64,000 bases of DNA from Streptomyces sp. S3(2020) (GTDB taxonomy: Bacteria > Actinomycetota > Actinomycetes > Streptomycetales > Streptomycetaceae): contig NZ_JABERD010000001.1 in assembly GCF_013044505.1 (NCBI RefSeq), forward strand, positions 1-64,000, given 5' to 3'. The translations under genes and the position numbers were made by a program. The notes under the pieces were generated by a model. The model was not told the origin of the DNA, did no database searches, and was given only the letters and a program-made list of their open reading frames with translations. Of the stretch, positions 17,637 through 25,618 are shown one piece after another; positions within the stretch are counted from its first letter, which is position 1; every line of letters begins with the position of its first letter.

Positions 17637-18842
17637 TCAAAACCGGGCCCCCACACCCGCCCCGTTGCGCGGCACCAGGAACGACGGCGCCGCCGGCAGC
17701 GAGCCGTCCGTGGCGCGCGCCCCCGTGAGCGGTGCCGGGTCCGTGCTCAGGACCGACGACGCGTTCCAAGTTCCGCCCAGATTCCATGAGTTGCCGCCGG
17801 ACACCGTCCCCGGACCGACGGCCGCCGCGCGGGTGTCCGCGACCGAGAGGTTCGCGGTGAGCGTGGCCTTCCCGCCCGTGACGTCCGCGTCGAAGCCGGT
17901 GCCGGCGTTGGCCCACGTCGAGTCGCGGGTCAGGGTGAGCGTGCCCGGGTTGCCGTTGTCCGTGAAGCCGTGGGCCGCGTTCTTGAAGGCGGCGCTGTTG
18001 CGCACGGAGTGGCCCACCGCGGGTGCCGGGCTGCCGCCGCCGAGCTTGAAGCCGTTGCCGTCACCCGCGAAGTCGGGGAAGTTCCAGCGGTTGAAGCCGT
18101 TGCCGTACGCGACCGTGTTCTCGATCGTGATCGGCGAGGTGAACTTCCAGGCGTCGAAGCCGTCGTCGACGTTGTTCCACAACCGCGCCCCACGCACCAC
18201 GTTGCCCGTGCCGCTGCCCTCCTTGATCGCCAGCCCGTCGGCGCTCTCGCCGTTCTTGCGGGGGTCGCGGTTGGCGTAACTGTCGAGGTTCAGGATCTGG
18301 TTGTCGCTGGAGGCGCCCTGGAGCTGGAAACCCGACTCGTAGTTGTCGTGGGTCCTCAGCCGGGCGAAGACGTTGCTGTTGCAGCCGTCGCAGTAGACCC
18401 CGTAGGGGCCGTTGACGATCTCCAGATCCGAGATCCGCCAGTACGAGGCCTCCTGGTGGATCGCCCCGCGCTCGGCCCGCGCGATGCTGCCGCCGACCGG
18501 TGTGTGGCTCGCGGGCAGCCGCTCCCCGTCGACGACGACCCGCTCGCCCTGGTAGGCGCCCAGGGAGATGGGCCGGTCCGCCGTGCCCGAGGTGGTGATC
18601 GTGAGGTTGTCGGTGAGGGCGTACGTGCCCCCGCGCACGGCGATCGAGTCGCCGGGCACCGCCAGATCCACCGCCTTCTGAAGGGTCCGCAGCGGCTGCG
18701 CGAGCGTGCCGGCGGCCGCATCGCTCCCGTCCGTGGCCACCACCAGCGTCCTCGGCGCCCCCGACGCCTCACCCGCCAGGACCAGTACCGATGCCGCCGC
18801 CGCGCCCGCTACCACCGCCGACCAGATCGCCGTGTTCCTCAT
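17637..18842 (-). CDS. Secreted right-handed beta-helix pectate lyase (PL9-like)
   Basis: A 401-residue exported protein. The signal peptide (residues 1-30, AAAASVLVLAGEASGAP) is followed by VATDGSDAAAGTLAQPLRTLQKAV, the usual entrance of parallel beta-helix proteins, and repeated coils. DDGFDAWKFTSPITIENTVAYGNGFN and the later DGNGFKLGG match family 9 pectate lyases, with Asp residues placed to bind calcium. Pectin degradation outside the cell is likely, though other uronate polymers are possible. The frame is open to 19055, but ATG 18842 has a GGGAG ribosome-binding site and starts the signal peptide. It is divergent from the HAD gene. Confidence 0.85.
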   Translation of the reverse strand: MRNTAIWSAVVAGAAAASVLVLAGEASGAPRTLVVATDGSDAAAGTLAQPLRTLQKAVDLAVPGDSIAVRGGTYALTDNLTITTSGTADRPISLGAYQGERVVVDGERLPASHTPVGGSIARAERGAIHQEASYWRISDLEIVNGPYGVYCDGCNSNVFARLRTHDNYESGFQLQGASSDNQILNLDSYANRDPRKNGESADGLAIKEGSGTGNVVRGARLWNNVDDGFDAWKFTSPITIENTVAYGNGFNRWNFPDFAGDGNGFKLGGGSPAPAVGHSVRNSAAFKNAAHGFTDNGNPGTLTLTRDSTWANAGTGFDADVTGGKATLTANLSVADTRAAAVGPGTVSGGNSWNLGGTWNASSVLSTDPAPLTGARATDGSLPAAPSFLVPRNGAGVGARF

Positions 18843-18916
18843 GGGGTCTCCCGCCTCCGCCCGCCTGCCATGTCGCGGGGGAGTCGGTGCCGGGCGCGAG
18901 AAGGTTGCCGGGTTCC

Positions 18917-18951
18917 AGGTCGTGTCCGCGAAGTCCCTGTGGACACGACCT
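18917..18951. promoter_or_regulatory. 11-bp inverted repeat between the pectate lyase and HAD genes
   Basis: AGGTCGTGTCC (18917-18927) and GGACACGACCT (18941-18951) are exact reverse complements separated by 13 bp. The right arm abuts TAGGGT, a possible -10 for the HAD gene whose GTG is at 18964. Its divergent-promoter position fits an operator, though a transcribed hairpin is possible. Confidence 0.5.
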
Positions 18952-18963
18952 AGGGTGGAGCGC

Positions 18964-19455
18964 GTGACCGACAGCAGCAGAGCGCCCCTCGCCGTGTTCG
19001 ACCTGGACAACACCCTCGCGGACACGGCCCACCGCCAGCGCTTCCTGGAGGACAAGCCCCGCGACTGGGACGGGTTCTTCGCCGCCGCGCCCCAGGACCC
19101 GCCGATCCCGCAGGGCGTCGCCCTGGTCCTGGAGAGCGCCGAGGAGTGCGAGGTCGTCTATCTCACCGGCCGGCCCGAGCGCTGCCGGCAGGACACGCTG
19201 GACTGGCTCGCCGCGCAGGGACTGCCCGAGGGGCGCGTCCACATGCGGCGTGACAACGACCGCAGGCCCGCCCGGCGCACCAAGCTGGAGACCCTCCGCC
19301 GGCTCGCCCGCACCCGCGAGATCCGGGTGCTGGTGGACGACGACGAACTGGTCTGCGAGGACGCCGAACGGGCCGGGTTCACCGTCGTACGGGCGCGCTG
19401 GACCGCCCCCTCCGCCGCGCTGAGGACCGCGCAGGAGCGGGAGGGGCGGACCTGA
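18964..19455 (+). CDS. HAD-superfamily phosphatase (polynucleotide-kinase-phosphatase-like)
   Basis: A 163-residue single-domain HAD protein. Motif I is FDLDNTLAD (nucleophile Asp near residue 13), motif II VYLTGRPE, motif III a Lys in RRTKLETL, and motif IV VLVDDDELVCEDA. The short cap and LTGRPERCRQDT resemble the phosphatase half of polynucleotide kinase-phosphatases and acid phosphatases; substrate not predictable. GTG 18964 has GGTGGAG just before it. It stands alone, converging on the dodecin gene with 10 bp between them. Confidence 0.82.
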   Translation: MTDSSRAPLAVFDLDNTLADTAHRQRFLEDKPRDWDGFFAAAPQDPPIPQGVALVLESAEECEVVYLTGRPERCRQDTLDWLAAQGLPEGRVHMRRDNDRRPARRTKLETLRRLARTREIRVLVDDDELVCEDAERAGFTVVRARWTAPSAALRTAQEREGRT

Positions 19456-19465
19456 GCCGCTGTCG

Positions 19466-19681
19466 CTAGTCCGACTCGTCCAGGCGGAAGCCCACCTTCA
19501 GGCCCACCTGCCAGTGCGCGACCTGTCCGTCCTCGATCTGGCCCCGCACCTGGGTCACCTCGAACCAGTCGAGGTTGCGCAGGGTCTGCGAGGCACGGCC
19601 GATGCCGTTGCGGATGGCCTGGTCTACGCCGTCGGGCGAGGTGCCGACGATCTCGGTCACCCGATAGGTGTGATTCGTCAT
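19466..19681 (-). CDS. Dodecin, flavin-binding storage protein
   Basis: A 71-residue protein with the dodecin fold sequence: YRVTEIVGTSPDGVDQAI near the N-terminus, then TLRNLDWFEVTQVRGQIEDG, where the aromatic residue stacks on riboflavin/FMN, and HWQVGLKVGFRLD at the end. Dodecins form hollow dodecamers that bind flavins and may buffer or protect them. It lies 43 bp downstream of egtD on the same strand, so it may be cotranscribed with the ergothioneine operon as part of redox protection. Confidence 0.93.
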   Translation of the reverse strand: MTNHTYRVTEIVGTSPDGVDQAIRNGIGRASQTLRNLDWFEVTQVRGQIEDGQVAHWQVGLKVGFRLDESD

Positions 19682-19724
19682 GGCTCCACCGTGCCCCAGG
19701 TGGCGGCGGAGCGCGAGCCGTCCG

Positions 19725-20687
19725 TCACCGCACCGTGCTCAGCGACAGCGCGAACCGGCCTTCGGCGTCCGTCCACCAGTGGGCCAGATCCAGCCCCGCG
19801 GCGGACAGTTCGGCACGCACGCCCTCCTTGCGGAACTTCGCCGAGATCTCGGTGTGCAGCTCCTCGCCGGCCGCGAAGTCGATGGCGAGGTCCAGCGCGG
19901 GGATCTTCACGGTCTGTGCGGTACGGGAGCGCAGCCGCATCTCGATCCACTCGTTCTCGGCGTCCCAGAGCGCCACATGGTCGAAGGTGCCGGGATCGAA
20001 GTCGGCGTCCAGTTCGCGGTCGACGACCGTCAGGACGTTCTTGTTGAAGGCGGCCGTCACCCCGGCCGCGTCGTCGTACGCCCTGACCAGCACGTTCTCG
20101 TCCTTGACGAGGTCGGTGCCGAGCAGCAGGGCGTCGCCGGGGGAGAGCAGGGCACGGACCGACGCGAAGAACTCCGCCCGCTCGGCCGGCAGGAGATTGC
20201 CGATCGTGCCGCCGAGGAACGCCAGCAGCCGGGGGCCCGGTGTCTCGGGCAGGGTGAGCTCGGCCGTGAAGTCGGCGATCAGGGCGTGCACGTTCAGCCC
20301 CGGCCGCTCCGCGATCAGCGCGTGCCCGGCCTGCGTGAGGGCGCTCTCGCTGACGTCGACGGGCACGTACGTGTGCAGGCCGGTCAGCGCGTCGATGACG
20401 TACCGCGTCTTCTCCGAGGAGCCCGAGCCCAGCTCGACGAGGGTGCGGGCACCGGAGGCCGCCGCGATCTCGGCGGCGCGCGCGACGAGGATCTCCCGCT
20501 CGGCGCGGGTGGGGTAGTACTCGGGCAACTCCGTGATCTGATCGAAGAGTTCGCTGCCGTGGGCGTCGTAGAACCACTTCGGCGGCAGGGTCTTGGGGGT
20601 GCTGGTCAGCCCGTTCAGGACGTCGGCGCGCAGTGCGGCCTCGGTGGCGTCCTCGGGCAGGGTGCGGGTGAGAAGGAACGGGCTCAC
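19725..20687 (-). CDS. egtD: L-histidine N-alpha-methyltransferase EgtD
   Basis: A 320-residue SAM-dependent enzyme that trimethylates histidine to hercynine, the first committed ergothioneine step. It starts SPFLLTRTLPEDA and carries LPPKWFYDAHGSELFDQITELPEYYPTRAE (given here in part: YDAHGSELF, EYYPTR), SAM motif VELGSGSSEKT, and FLGGTIGNL, all typical of EgtD. The GTG start at 20687 overlaps the egtC stop by 4 bp (GTGA). Last of egtA-B-C-D. No egtE is present in the window. Confidence 0.96.
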   Translation of the reverse strand: MSPFLLTRTLPEDATEAALRADVLNGLTSTPKTLPPKWFYDAHGSELFDQITELPEYYPTRAEREILVARAAEIAAASGARTLVELGSGSSEKTRYVIDALTGLHTYVPVDVSESALTQAGHALIAERPGLNVHALIADFTAELTLPETPGPRLLAFLGGTIGNLLPAERAEFFASVRALLSPGDALLLGTDLVKDENVLVRAYDDAAGVTAAFNKNVLTVVDRELDADFDPGTFDHVALWDAENEWIEMRLRSRTAQTVKIPALDLAIDFAAGEELHTEISAKFRKEGVRAELSAAGLDLAHWWTDAEGRFALSLSTVR

Positions 20688-21460
20688 GTGCGGGGCTCCT
20701 TCAGTGGTTCCACGGACGGTTCCTTGAGCGGCGTGAGCAGCACGTCCGTGCGGCTGGCCGCGAGCAGTGTGCGGTCGGGGACCTCCTGCCAGTGCGGATC
20801 GTCGTCGTAGGGCTCGGAGGCGACGACCGTGCCGCGCGGGCACGTCAGATACCAGAGGGTGTCGCCCCAGGTGGTCGCGGTGATGCTCTCGCCGTTGCTG
20901 AGGAGGAGGTTGAGGCGGGAGCCGGGGGCCGCCTCGGCGACCTCCAGGACCGTGGCGGCCAGCGCCTGGCCCTCGTCGTCGCCGGCGCGCAGCCGGGCCA
21001 GGACTAGTGCCCAGACGAACGCCGAGTCGTTGCGGGCCTCCATGTCCAGCAGGTCCGCGGCGGGAAGGGTCTCCGTCAGGGGAGACAGGGAGCGTGGCCA
21101 GCCCTTGACGGCGCCGTTGTGGCTGAACAGCCACGGCCCGCTCGCGAACGGCGCCGCCGCGGCCTCGGCGTCCGCGCCCGCCAGGGTGGCGTCCCGGACC
21201 GCCGCGAGCAGCGCCGAGGCGCGTACGACCCGGGCCAGGTCCGCGAAGGACCGGTCCGCCCAGATGGGCCCGGCCCGGCGGTAGCGGGCCGGCACCGGGT
21301 CGCCCTCGGCATACCAGCCGACCCCGAAACCATCGGCGTTGACGGTGCCGTGGCGCTGGTGCCGGGGCGCCCAGGACTGGCGGTACAGGCTGTGCGAGGG
21401 CTCCGTGAGGAGCCGCCCGAGCGGCTCCGCACGGCCCAGATATGCCAGGTGACGGCACAT
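20684..21460 (-). CDS. egtC: Ergothioneine gamma-glutamyl hydrolase EgtC
   Basis: A 258-residue class II glutamine-amidotransferase-fold enzyme. It begins MCRHLAYLG, so Cys2 becomes the N-terminal nucleophile after Met removal. DGFGVGWYAEGD and WLFSHNGAVKGW, with LLSNGESITATTWGD, are the other active-site strands. It removes glutamate from the gamma-glutamyl hercynylcysteine sulfoxide made by EgtB. ATG 21460 shares one base with the egtB stop. The frame is open a further 75 codons upstream, but those lie across egtB. Confidence 0.95.
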   Translation of the reverse strand: MCRHLAYLGRAEPLGRLLTEPSHSLYRQSWAPRHQRHGTVNADGFGVGWYAEGDPVPARYRRAGPIWADRSFADLARVVRASALLAAVRDATLAGADAEAAAAPFASGPWLFSHNGAVKGWPRSLSPLTETLPAADLLDMEARNDSAFVWALVLARLRAGDDEGQALAATVLEVAEAAPGSRLNLLLSNGESITATTWGDTLWYLTCPRGTVVASEPYDDDPHWQEVPDRTLLAASRTDVLLTPLKEPSVEPLKEPRT

Positions 21461-22770
21461 CAGACGCCCTCCGCGGAACGGGCGGTGCGGAATCCGGAGA
21501 AGATCTGCCGCCGGATCGGATAGTCCCAGTTGCGGAACGTGCCCCGGCAGGCCACCGCGTCGACGGCGAACGAACCGCCGCGCAGCACCTTGTACTCGGG
21601 GCCGAAGAACACCTCCGAGTACTCCTTGTACGGGAACGCCTCGAAGCCCGGGTACGGCTGGAAGTCGCTCGCCGTCCACTCCCACACATCGCCGATCAAC
21701 TGCCGTACTCCGAGCGGGGATTCACCGTCGGGGTAGCTGCCCGCCGGGGCCGGGCGCAGATGCCGCTGGCCGAGGTTGGCGTGCTCGGGCGCCGGGTCGG
21801 CGTCACCCCACGGGTAGCGCGTCGAGCGGTCCGTGGTGGGGTCGTGGCGGGCGGCCTTCTCCCACTCGGCCTCCGTGGGCAGCCGCCGCCCCGCCCAGCG
21901 GGCGTACGCGTCGGCCTCGTACCAACTCACGTGCACCACGGGCTCGTCGGGCGGCACGAGCTCCGTGACGCCGAAGCGGCGGCGCAGCCACTGGTCGCCG
22001 TCGCGCCGCCAGAACAGCGGGGCGTCGATACCGTGCCGGCGGATGTGGTCCCAGCCGGCCGGCGTCCACCATCGGTCGAGCCAGTAGCCGCCGTCCTCGA
22101 TGAACTCCTGGTACGCCTCGTTGGTGACCGGAGCCGTGTCGATCCAGAACGGCGCCACCTCCCGCCGGTGCGCCGGGCGTTCGTTGTCCAGCGCCCACGG
22201 CTCGTCGGAGGTGCCCATCATGAACGGGCCGCCGGGGACCAGGACTTCGGCCGGACCCGTGAACAGGGGCGCGGGCTCCGGGTCGGGGGCGGTCAGGGCC
22301 TGCGGGCCCGTACGGAGCTGATGGGTGATCAGCATCGTCTCGTCGTGCTGCTGTTCGTGCTGCGCGATCATCCCGAAGGCGAAGCCCGCCTCCGTGAGCC
22401 GCGTCCCGTGGAAGGCGGTGGACTCCAGCAGGTCCAGGACCCGGCCGCGCACCTCCGCCGCGTACCGCCGGGCCTCGCCGGGCGGGAGCAGCGGCAGCTT
22501 CGGCCGTTCCGCGCGCGAGTGCTCGAAGGCGTCGTAGAGGCCGTCGATCTCGGGGCGCATCGCCTCGCGCCCGGCGACACCCCGCAGCAGCCAGAGCTCC
22601 TCCTGGTTGCCGATGTGCGCGAGGTCCCACACCAACGGGGACATCAGCGGCGAGTGCTGGGCGGTGAGGTCGGGGTCCTCGACACAGCTCGTCAGCAGCG
22701 TGGTGCGGTCGCGCGCCGTGGTGAGGGTGAGCAGCGCCCGGACGCGGAGCGTCTCGGCGTCGTCGGTCAT
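21460..22770 (-). CDS. egtB: Hercynine oxygenase (sulfoxide synthase) EgtB
   Basis: A 436-residue non-heme iron enzyme coupling hercynine with gamma-glutamylcysteine and O2. The N-terminal DinB-like domain supplies iron ligands in WDLAHIGNQEE and QHEQQHDET. The C-terminal formylglycine-generating-enzyme domain (about 170-430) has VPGGPFMMGT, RRLPTEAEWEKAAR, GDVWEWTASDF and VLRGGSFAV. Use of gamma-glutamylcysteine is inferred from the presence of egtA and egtC. The ATG overlaps the egtA stop by 4 bp. Confidence 0.96.
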   Translation of the reverse strand: MTDDAETLRVRALLTLTTARDRTTLLTSCVEDPDLTAQHSPLMSPLVWDLAHIGNQEELWLLRGVAGREAMRPEIDGLYDAFEHSRAERPKLPLLPPGEARRYAAEVRGRVLDLLESTAFHGTRLTEAGFAFGMIAQHEQQHDETMLITHQLRTGPQALTAPDPEPAPLFTGPAEVLVPGGPFMMGTSDEPWALDNERPAHRREVAPFWIDTAPVTNEAYQEFIEDGGYWLDRWWTPAGWDHIRRHGIDAPLFWRRDGDQWLRRRFGVTELVPPDEPVVHVSWYEADAYARWAGRRLPTEAEWEKAARHDPTTDRSTRYPWGDADPAPEHANLGQRHLRPAPAGSYPDGESPLGVRQLIGDVWEWTASDFQPYPGFEAFPYKEYSEVFFGPEYKVLRGGSFAVDAVACRGTFRNWDYPIRRQIFSGFRTARSAEGV

Positions 22771-24056
22771 GAGCGGAGGTCCTTCCCGTGCAACCGGTCC
22801 AGCAGATCGTCGGCGGGGCAGCGGCCCCGCAGGACGTACCGCTCCAGGTACGCCGTGACGGCGCCCGTGACCCCGGCGGTGGCGCCGAGCCGGGGCAGGG
22901 CGTCGAGGGCGGCCCTGAAGCACTGGACGGCGACTTCGTGGAGTTCCGGGTCGGCGAGGCCGGTGCGGGCGGCGTCGAGCCACAGCGGGTTGTGCGGGGC
23001 GGGCAGCCCCAGTGCCCGCTCGGCCAGCGGCTTCACCGCGCGGTAGGCGGTCTCGGCGGCCTCGGGGTCGTCGAAGAGCGCCGTCGTCACGGCGAGCGGC
23101 ACGATCCAGCCGTCGTCGCCGGGCTGGGCGTCGATCATGCGCAGCTCGATGTGGCCGCGCGGTCTGATCGGCGGGAACAGCGTGGTGAGGTGGTAGTCGA
23201 GGTCCTCGCGGGTCGGCGGCCTCGGCGTCGCGGAGCGGGTCCAGTCGCGGAAGGTCATGTCGTCCGGGACGTCCCAGGCGCGGCCGTCCTGGCGGATGCA
23301 CATCACCGGGGCGTCGAGCACGTGCCGCGCCCATGCCTCGCGCGGGTCACCGTCCAGCGGGGGAGCGCCCGCGCGGCCCGCGCCGATCTCCATCCACAGC
23401 AGCTGCCGGGTGGAGACCCAGCCGGTGGGTTCACGGCCGACGAGCGGGGAGTTGGCGAACGCGGCGACCAGGACCGCGCCCAGCTGATGGGCCAGCCACC
23501 AGCGGCGCCCGTGCCCGAGCGGGCCGGGCTCCTCGTAGCCGGCGTCCAGGCACACCTGCACGGAGGCGGAGGTGCACATCATGGCGCGGCCGGCCGGGCC
23601 GGTGCGGTCGAGGCACGCCTCCATGGCGTCGTAGCGGGGTTCGTGCAGATACCGGCGGGGTGAGTGCCAGGGATCGTGGCCGACGCCGACGAGGCCGAGA
23701 TCGTGTCCGGCGAGCGCCGCGCGTACGGCGTCGAGGTCGGCGGAGACGGTGCCGATGCACTCCATCAGGGAGGCGGCGGGCGGCGAGCTCAGCTCCAGCT
23801 GGCCGCCGGGCTCGACGGTGAGCGCCGAGCCGAGGGGCACGGTCCGCAGTGCGGCGTAGGCCGCTTCGAGCCGTTCGGGTGTGACGGGGAGCTGCGGTGC
23901 GCGCAGCTCGTGGACGAGCCATTCCACCTCGACCCCGACGGTGCGGGGCGGTCCGGTCTTGAAGCAGATACCCCGGACCAGGGCCTCCACCTCGGCGGCG
24001 GACAGAGCGGTGCGGGGCTCCGTACAGTCGCTACAGTCGGTAACCGAATCGGACAT
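22767..24056 (-). CDS. egtA: Glutamate-cysteine ligase EgtA
   Basis: A 429-residue GCS2-type ATP-dependent ligase making gamma-glutamylcysteine for EgtB. Signature segments are VGVEVEWLVHEL, VEPGGQLELSSPP, MMCTSASVQVCLDAG and HIELRMIDAQPGDDGW. ATG 24056 has AGGAGG at good spacing; the frame is open to 24356 without family similarity. First gene of egtABCD, whose promoter must lie in 24057-24330, shared with the divergent PARG gene. The N-terminus contains a CSDC Cys pair not needed for the family fold. Confidence 0.94.
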   Translation of the reverse strand: MSDSVTDCSDCTEPRTALSAAEVEALVRGICFKTGPPRTVGVEVEWLVHELRAPQLPVTPERLEAAYAALRTVPLGSALTVEPGGQLELSSPPAASLMECIGTVSADLDAVRAALAGHDLGLVGVGHDPWHSPRRYLHEPRYDAMEACLDRTGPAGRAMMCTSASVQVCLDAGYEEPGPLGHGRRWWLAHQLGAVLVAAFANSPLVGREPTGWVSTRQLLWMEIGAGRAGAPPLDGDPREAWARHVLDAPVMCIRQDGRAWDVPDDMTFRDWTRSATPRPPTREDLDYHLTTLFPPIRPRGHIELRMIDAQPGDDGWIVPLAVTTALFDDPEAAETAYRAVKPLAERALGLPAPHNPLWLDAARTGLADPELHEVAVQCFRAALDALPRLGATAGVTGAVTAYLERYVLRGRCPADDLLDRLHGKDLRS

Positions 24057-24247
24057 GTCGGGATCCTCCTGAGATTCCACCATGTCGCCGGCCCGGATGA
24101 TGTTGGCCGGACCGGCATAACTCGTCCCACCCAAAACCCTCGCGGCGTTTCGCACAAGAGTGCATATCGTCGTAATCGGGGCCGACGATCTCCGTTTTCC
24201 GGGCGTTCGCTGGGTGTTCCGGAGGCCGGGAAACTCTGTTGCACCGT

Positions 24248-24337
24248 ATGACCAGCATCGCCCACGATGCCTGCATGAGCACGACGGGGGAGCGCGCACG
24301 GCGCGCGTTCGCGGCGCCCACGGGGGTGGCGCCATGA
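24248..24337 (+). CDS. Possible 29-residue leader ORF coupled to the PARG gene
   Basis: An ATG at 24248 opens a 29-codon frame (MTSIAHDACMSTTGERARRA at the start, ending PTGVAP) whose TGA overlaps the ATG of the PARG gene (ATGA, 24334-24337). The last two thirds use G/C-ended codons. There is no clear ribosome-binding site and no recognisable family. It could be a translated leader coupling expression of the downstream gene, a remnant of a longer protein, or chance. Confidence 0.3.
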   Translation: MTSIAHDACMSTTGERARRAFAAPTGVAP

Positions 24338-25149
24338 GCGCGCGCCTGCGTGGCATCGCACAGCAGACGGAGCAGATCGTCGAGGCGGGGTTCTACCGCG
24401 CCCCCGACGGACGCGAGGTGTCCATCACGGCGCAGGCCGAGGCCGCACGGGCCGGTACGCGGATGTACGGGCCGGAGCCCGTACCGGTACCGGAGATGCC
24501 GCCAGCCGACACGTTCGTCGAGGTCACCGGCGAGAGCAGCCTGGAGGCCGCGCGCCGTCTCGGCGGGGTCCCGGCCGTCCTGAACTTCGCCTCGGCCCGC
24601 AACCCCGGCGGCGGCTACCTCAACGGCGCCCAGGCCCAGGAAGAGGCCCTGTGCCGAGCCTCCGCGCTGTACGTGTGCGTGCGGGAGGCCAGGGACTTCT
24701 ACGACCATCACCGCGCCCACCGTGACGCGTTCTACACGGACCGTGTCATCCACTCACCGGCCGTGCCCGTGTTCCGGGACGACCGCGGCCGGCTGCTGGA
24801 CGAGCCGTACCTCGCGGGCTTCCTGACCGCGGCCGCGCCGAACGCGGGCGTCGTACGGCGTACGGTGCCGCAGCGCACGGCCGAGCTGCCGCACGCCCTG
24901 GCGGTGCGCGCCGAGCGGGTGCTGGAGGTGGCGGCGGCCGAGGGGTACCGGCGGCTGGTGCTGGGCGCGTGGGGCTGCGGGGTGTTCCAGAACGATCCCG
25001 TGCAGGTGGCGGGGGCGTTCCGCACGCTGCTCGGGCCGGGCGGGCGGTTCGCGGGTGCCTTCGAGCACGTGGTGTTCGGGGTCCTGGACCGCACGCCGGG
25101 CCTCGTCGTGCTGCGCGCCTTCGAGAAGGTGTTTCAGGTCCAGCCGTAG
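24334..25149 (+). CDS. Microbial-type poly(ADP-ribose) glycohydrolase (TIGR02452 family)
   Basis: A 271-residue macrodomain-fold protein with the bacterial PARG signature: GGG at residues 92-94 in NPGGGYLNG and the catalytic QEE at 102-104 in AQEEALCR. The helical N-terminus (IVEAGFYRAPDGREV) and the end segment VLGAWGCGVFQNDPVQVA also match the family. It hydrolyses ribose-ribose bonds of poly(ADP-ribose), or possibly other ADP-ribose conjugates. ATG 24334 is chosen because family similarity begins there. Its 3' end overlaps the convergent MazF-like gene by 16 bp. No ADP-ribosyltransferase is seen nearby. Confidence 0.88.
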   Translation: MSARLRGIAQQTEQIVEAGFYRAPDGREVSITAQAEAARAGTRMYGPEPVPVPEMPPADTFVEVTGESSLEAARRLGGVPAVLNFASARNPGGGYLNGAQAQEEALCRASALYVCVREARDFYDHHRAHRDAFYTDRVIHSPAVPVFRDDRGRLLDEPYLAGFLTAAAPNAGVVRRTVPQRTAELPHALAVRAERVLEVAAAEGYRRLVLGAWGCGVFQNDPVQVAGAFRTLLGPGGRFAGAFEHVVFGVLDRTPGLVVLRAFEKVFQVQP

Positions 25150-25580
25150 CGCTCGTGGAGCCGCTGCCTGACCAGGTTGAACCGCATCCGGTCCAGCGCA
25201 CAGGCCTCCCGGCGCATGCCGTCCTCGTGCAGCCGCAGGATGCGGTCGACGTCCACCCAGGAGTCCCGTCCGGTGCGGTCCCAGGGGCCGCTGCCGATCG
25301 CCACCCACTCCCGGTCCCCGTCATGGCGCTTGCTGGACAGCTGTACGGCGAGCAGGGTCCCGGCGGCCTCCCGCGCGACCACCAGCACCGGCCGGTCCTT
25401 GCCGCGTCCGTCGTTCTCCTCATAGGGCACCCAGGTCCACACGATCTCGCCCGGGTCGGGGTCGCCGTCGTGCGCGGGCGAGTACTCGGTGCGCACCCGG
25501 CCCACCTCGCGGGGTGCGGCCTCGGTGGTGGCGGTGGGGCCGGAGCGGCCGGGGACGTTCTCATCGGTAAACGCAGTCAC
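25134..25580 (-). CDS. MazF/PemK-like type II toxin-family endoribonuclease
   Basis: A 148-residue protein whose residues 44-148 match the PemK/MazF fold: GEIVWTWVPYEEND, then KDRPVLVVAREAAGTLLAVQLSSK, the conserved strand pair after which an Arg/Ser/Thr active site forms, and WVDVDRILRLHEDGM. The first 40 residues are low-complexity and probably disordered. No antitoxin is adjacent; the upstream flotillin is unrelated. The presumed GTG start (25578-25580) lies inside the 3' arm of a strong hairpin, so a later GTG near residue 27 is possible. MazF-fold proteins without antitoxin are common in Streptomyces, and toxicity should not be assumed. Confidence 0.75.
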   Translation of the reverse strand: MTAFTDENVPGRSGPTATTEAAPREVGRVRTEYSPAHDGDPDPGEIVWTWVPYEENDGRGKDRPVLVVAREAAGTLLAVQLSSKRHDGDREWVAIGSGPWDRTGRDSWVDVDRILRLHEDGMRREACALDRMRFNLVRQRLHERYGWT

Positions 25581-25607
25581 GGGGGCACCCTAAGGGGTGC
25601 CCCCGTG
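25578..25607 (-). terminator. 13-bp stem-loop after the flotillin gene, covering the MazF start
   Basis: CACGGGGGCACCC (25578-25590) pairs perfectly with GGGTGCCCCCGTG (25595-25607) around TAAG. On the minus strand it begins 12 nt after the flotillin stop, a good terminator, and its distal arm contains the annotated GTG of the MazF-like gene. Confidence 0.75.
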
Positions 25608-25618
25608 CGCGGTGTCGG

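Noticed and set aside
25134..25580. A complete toxin-antitoxin module
   Set aside because: Only the MazF/PemK-fold gene is present; the upstream flotillin and the facing PARG gene do not resemble antitoxins.
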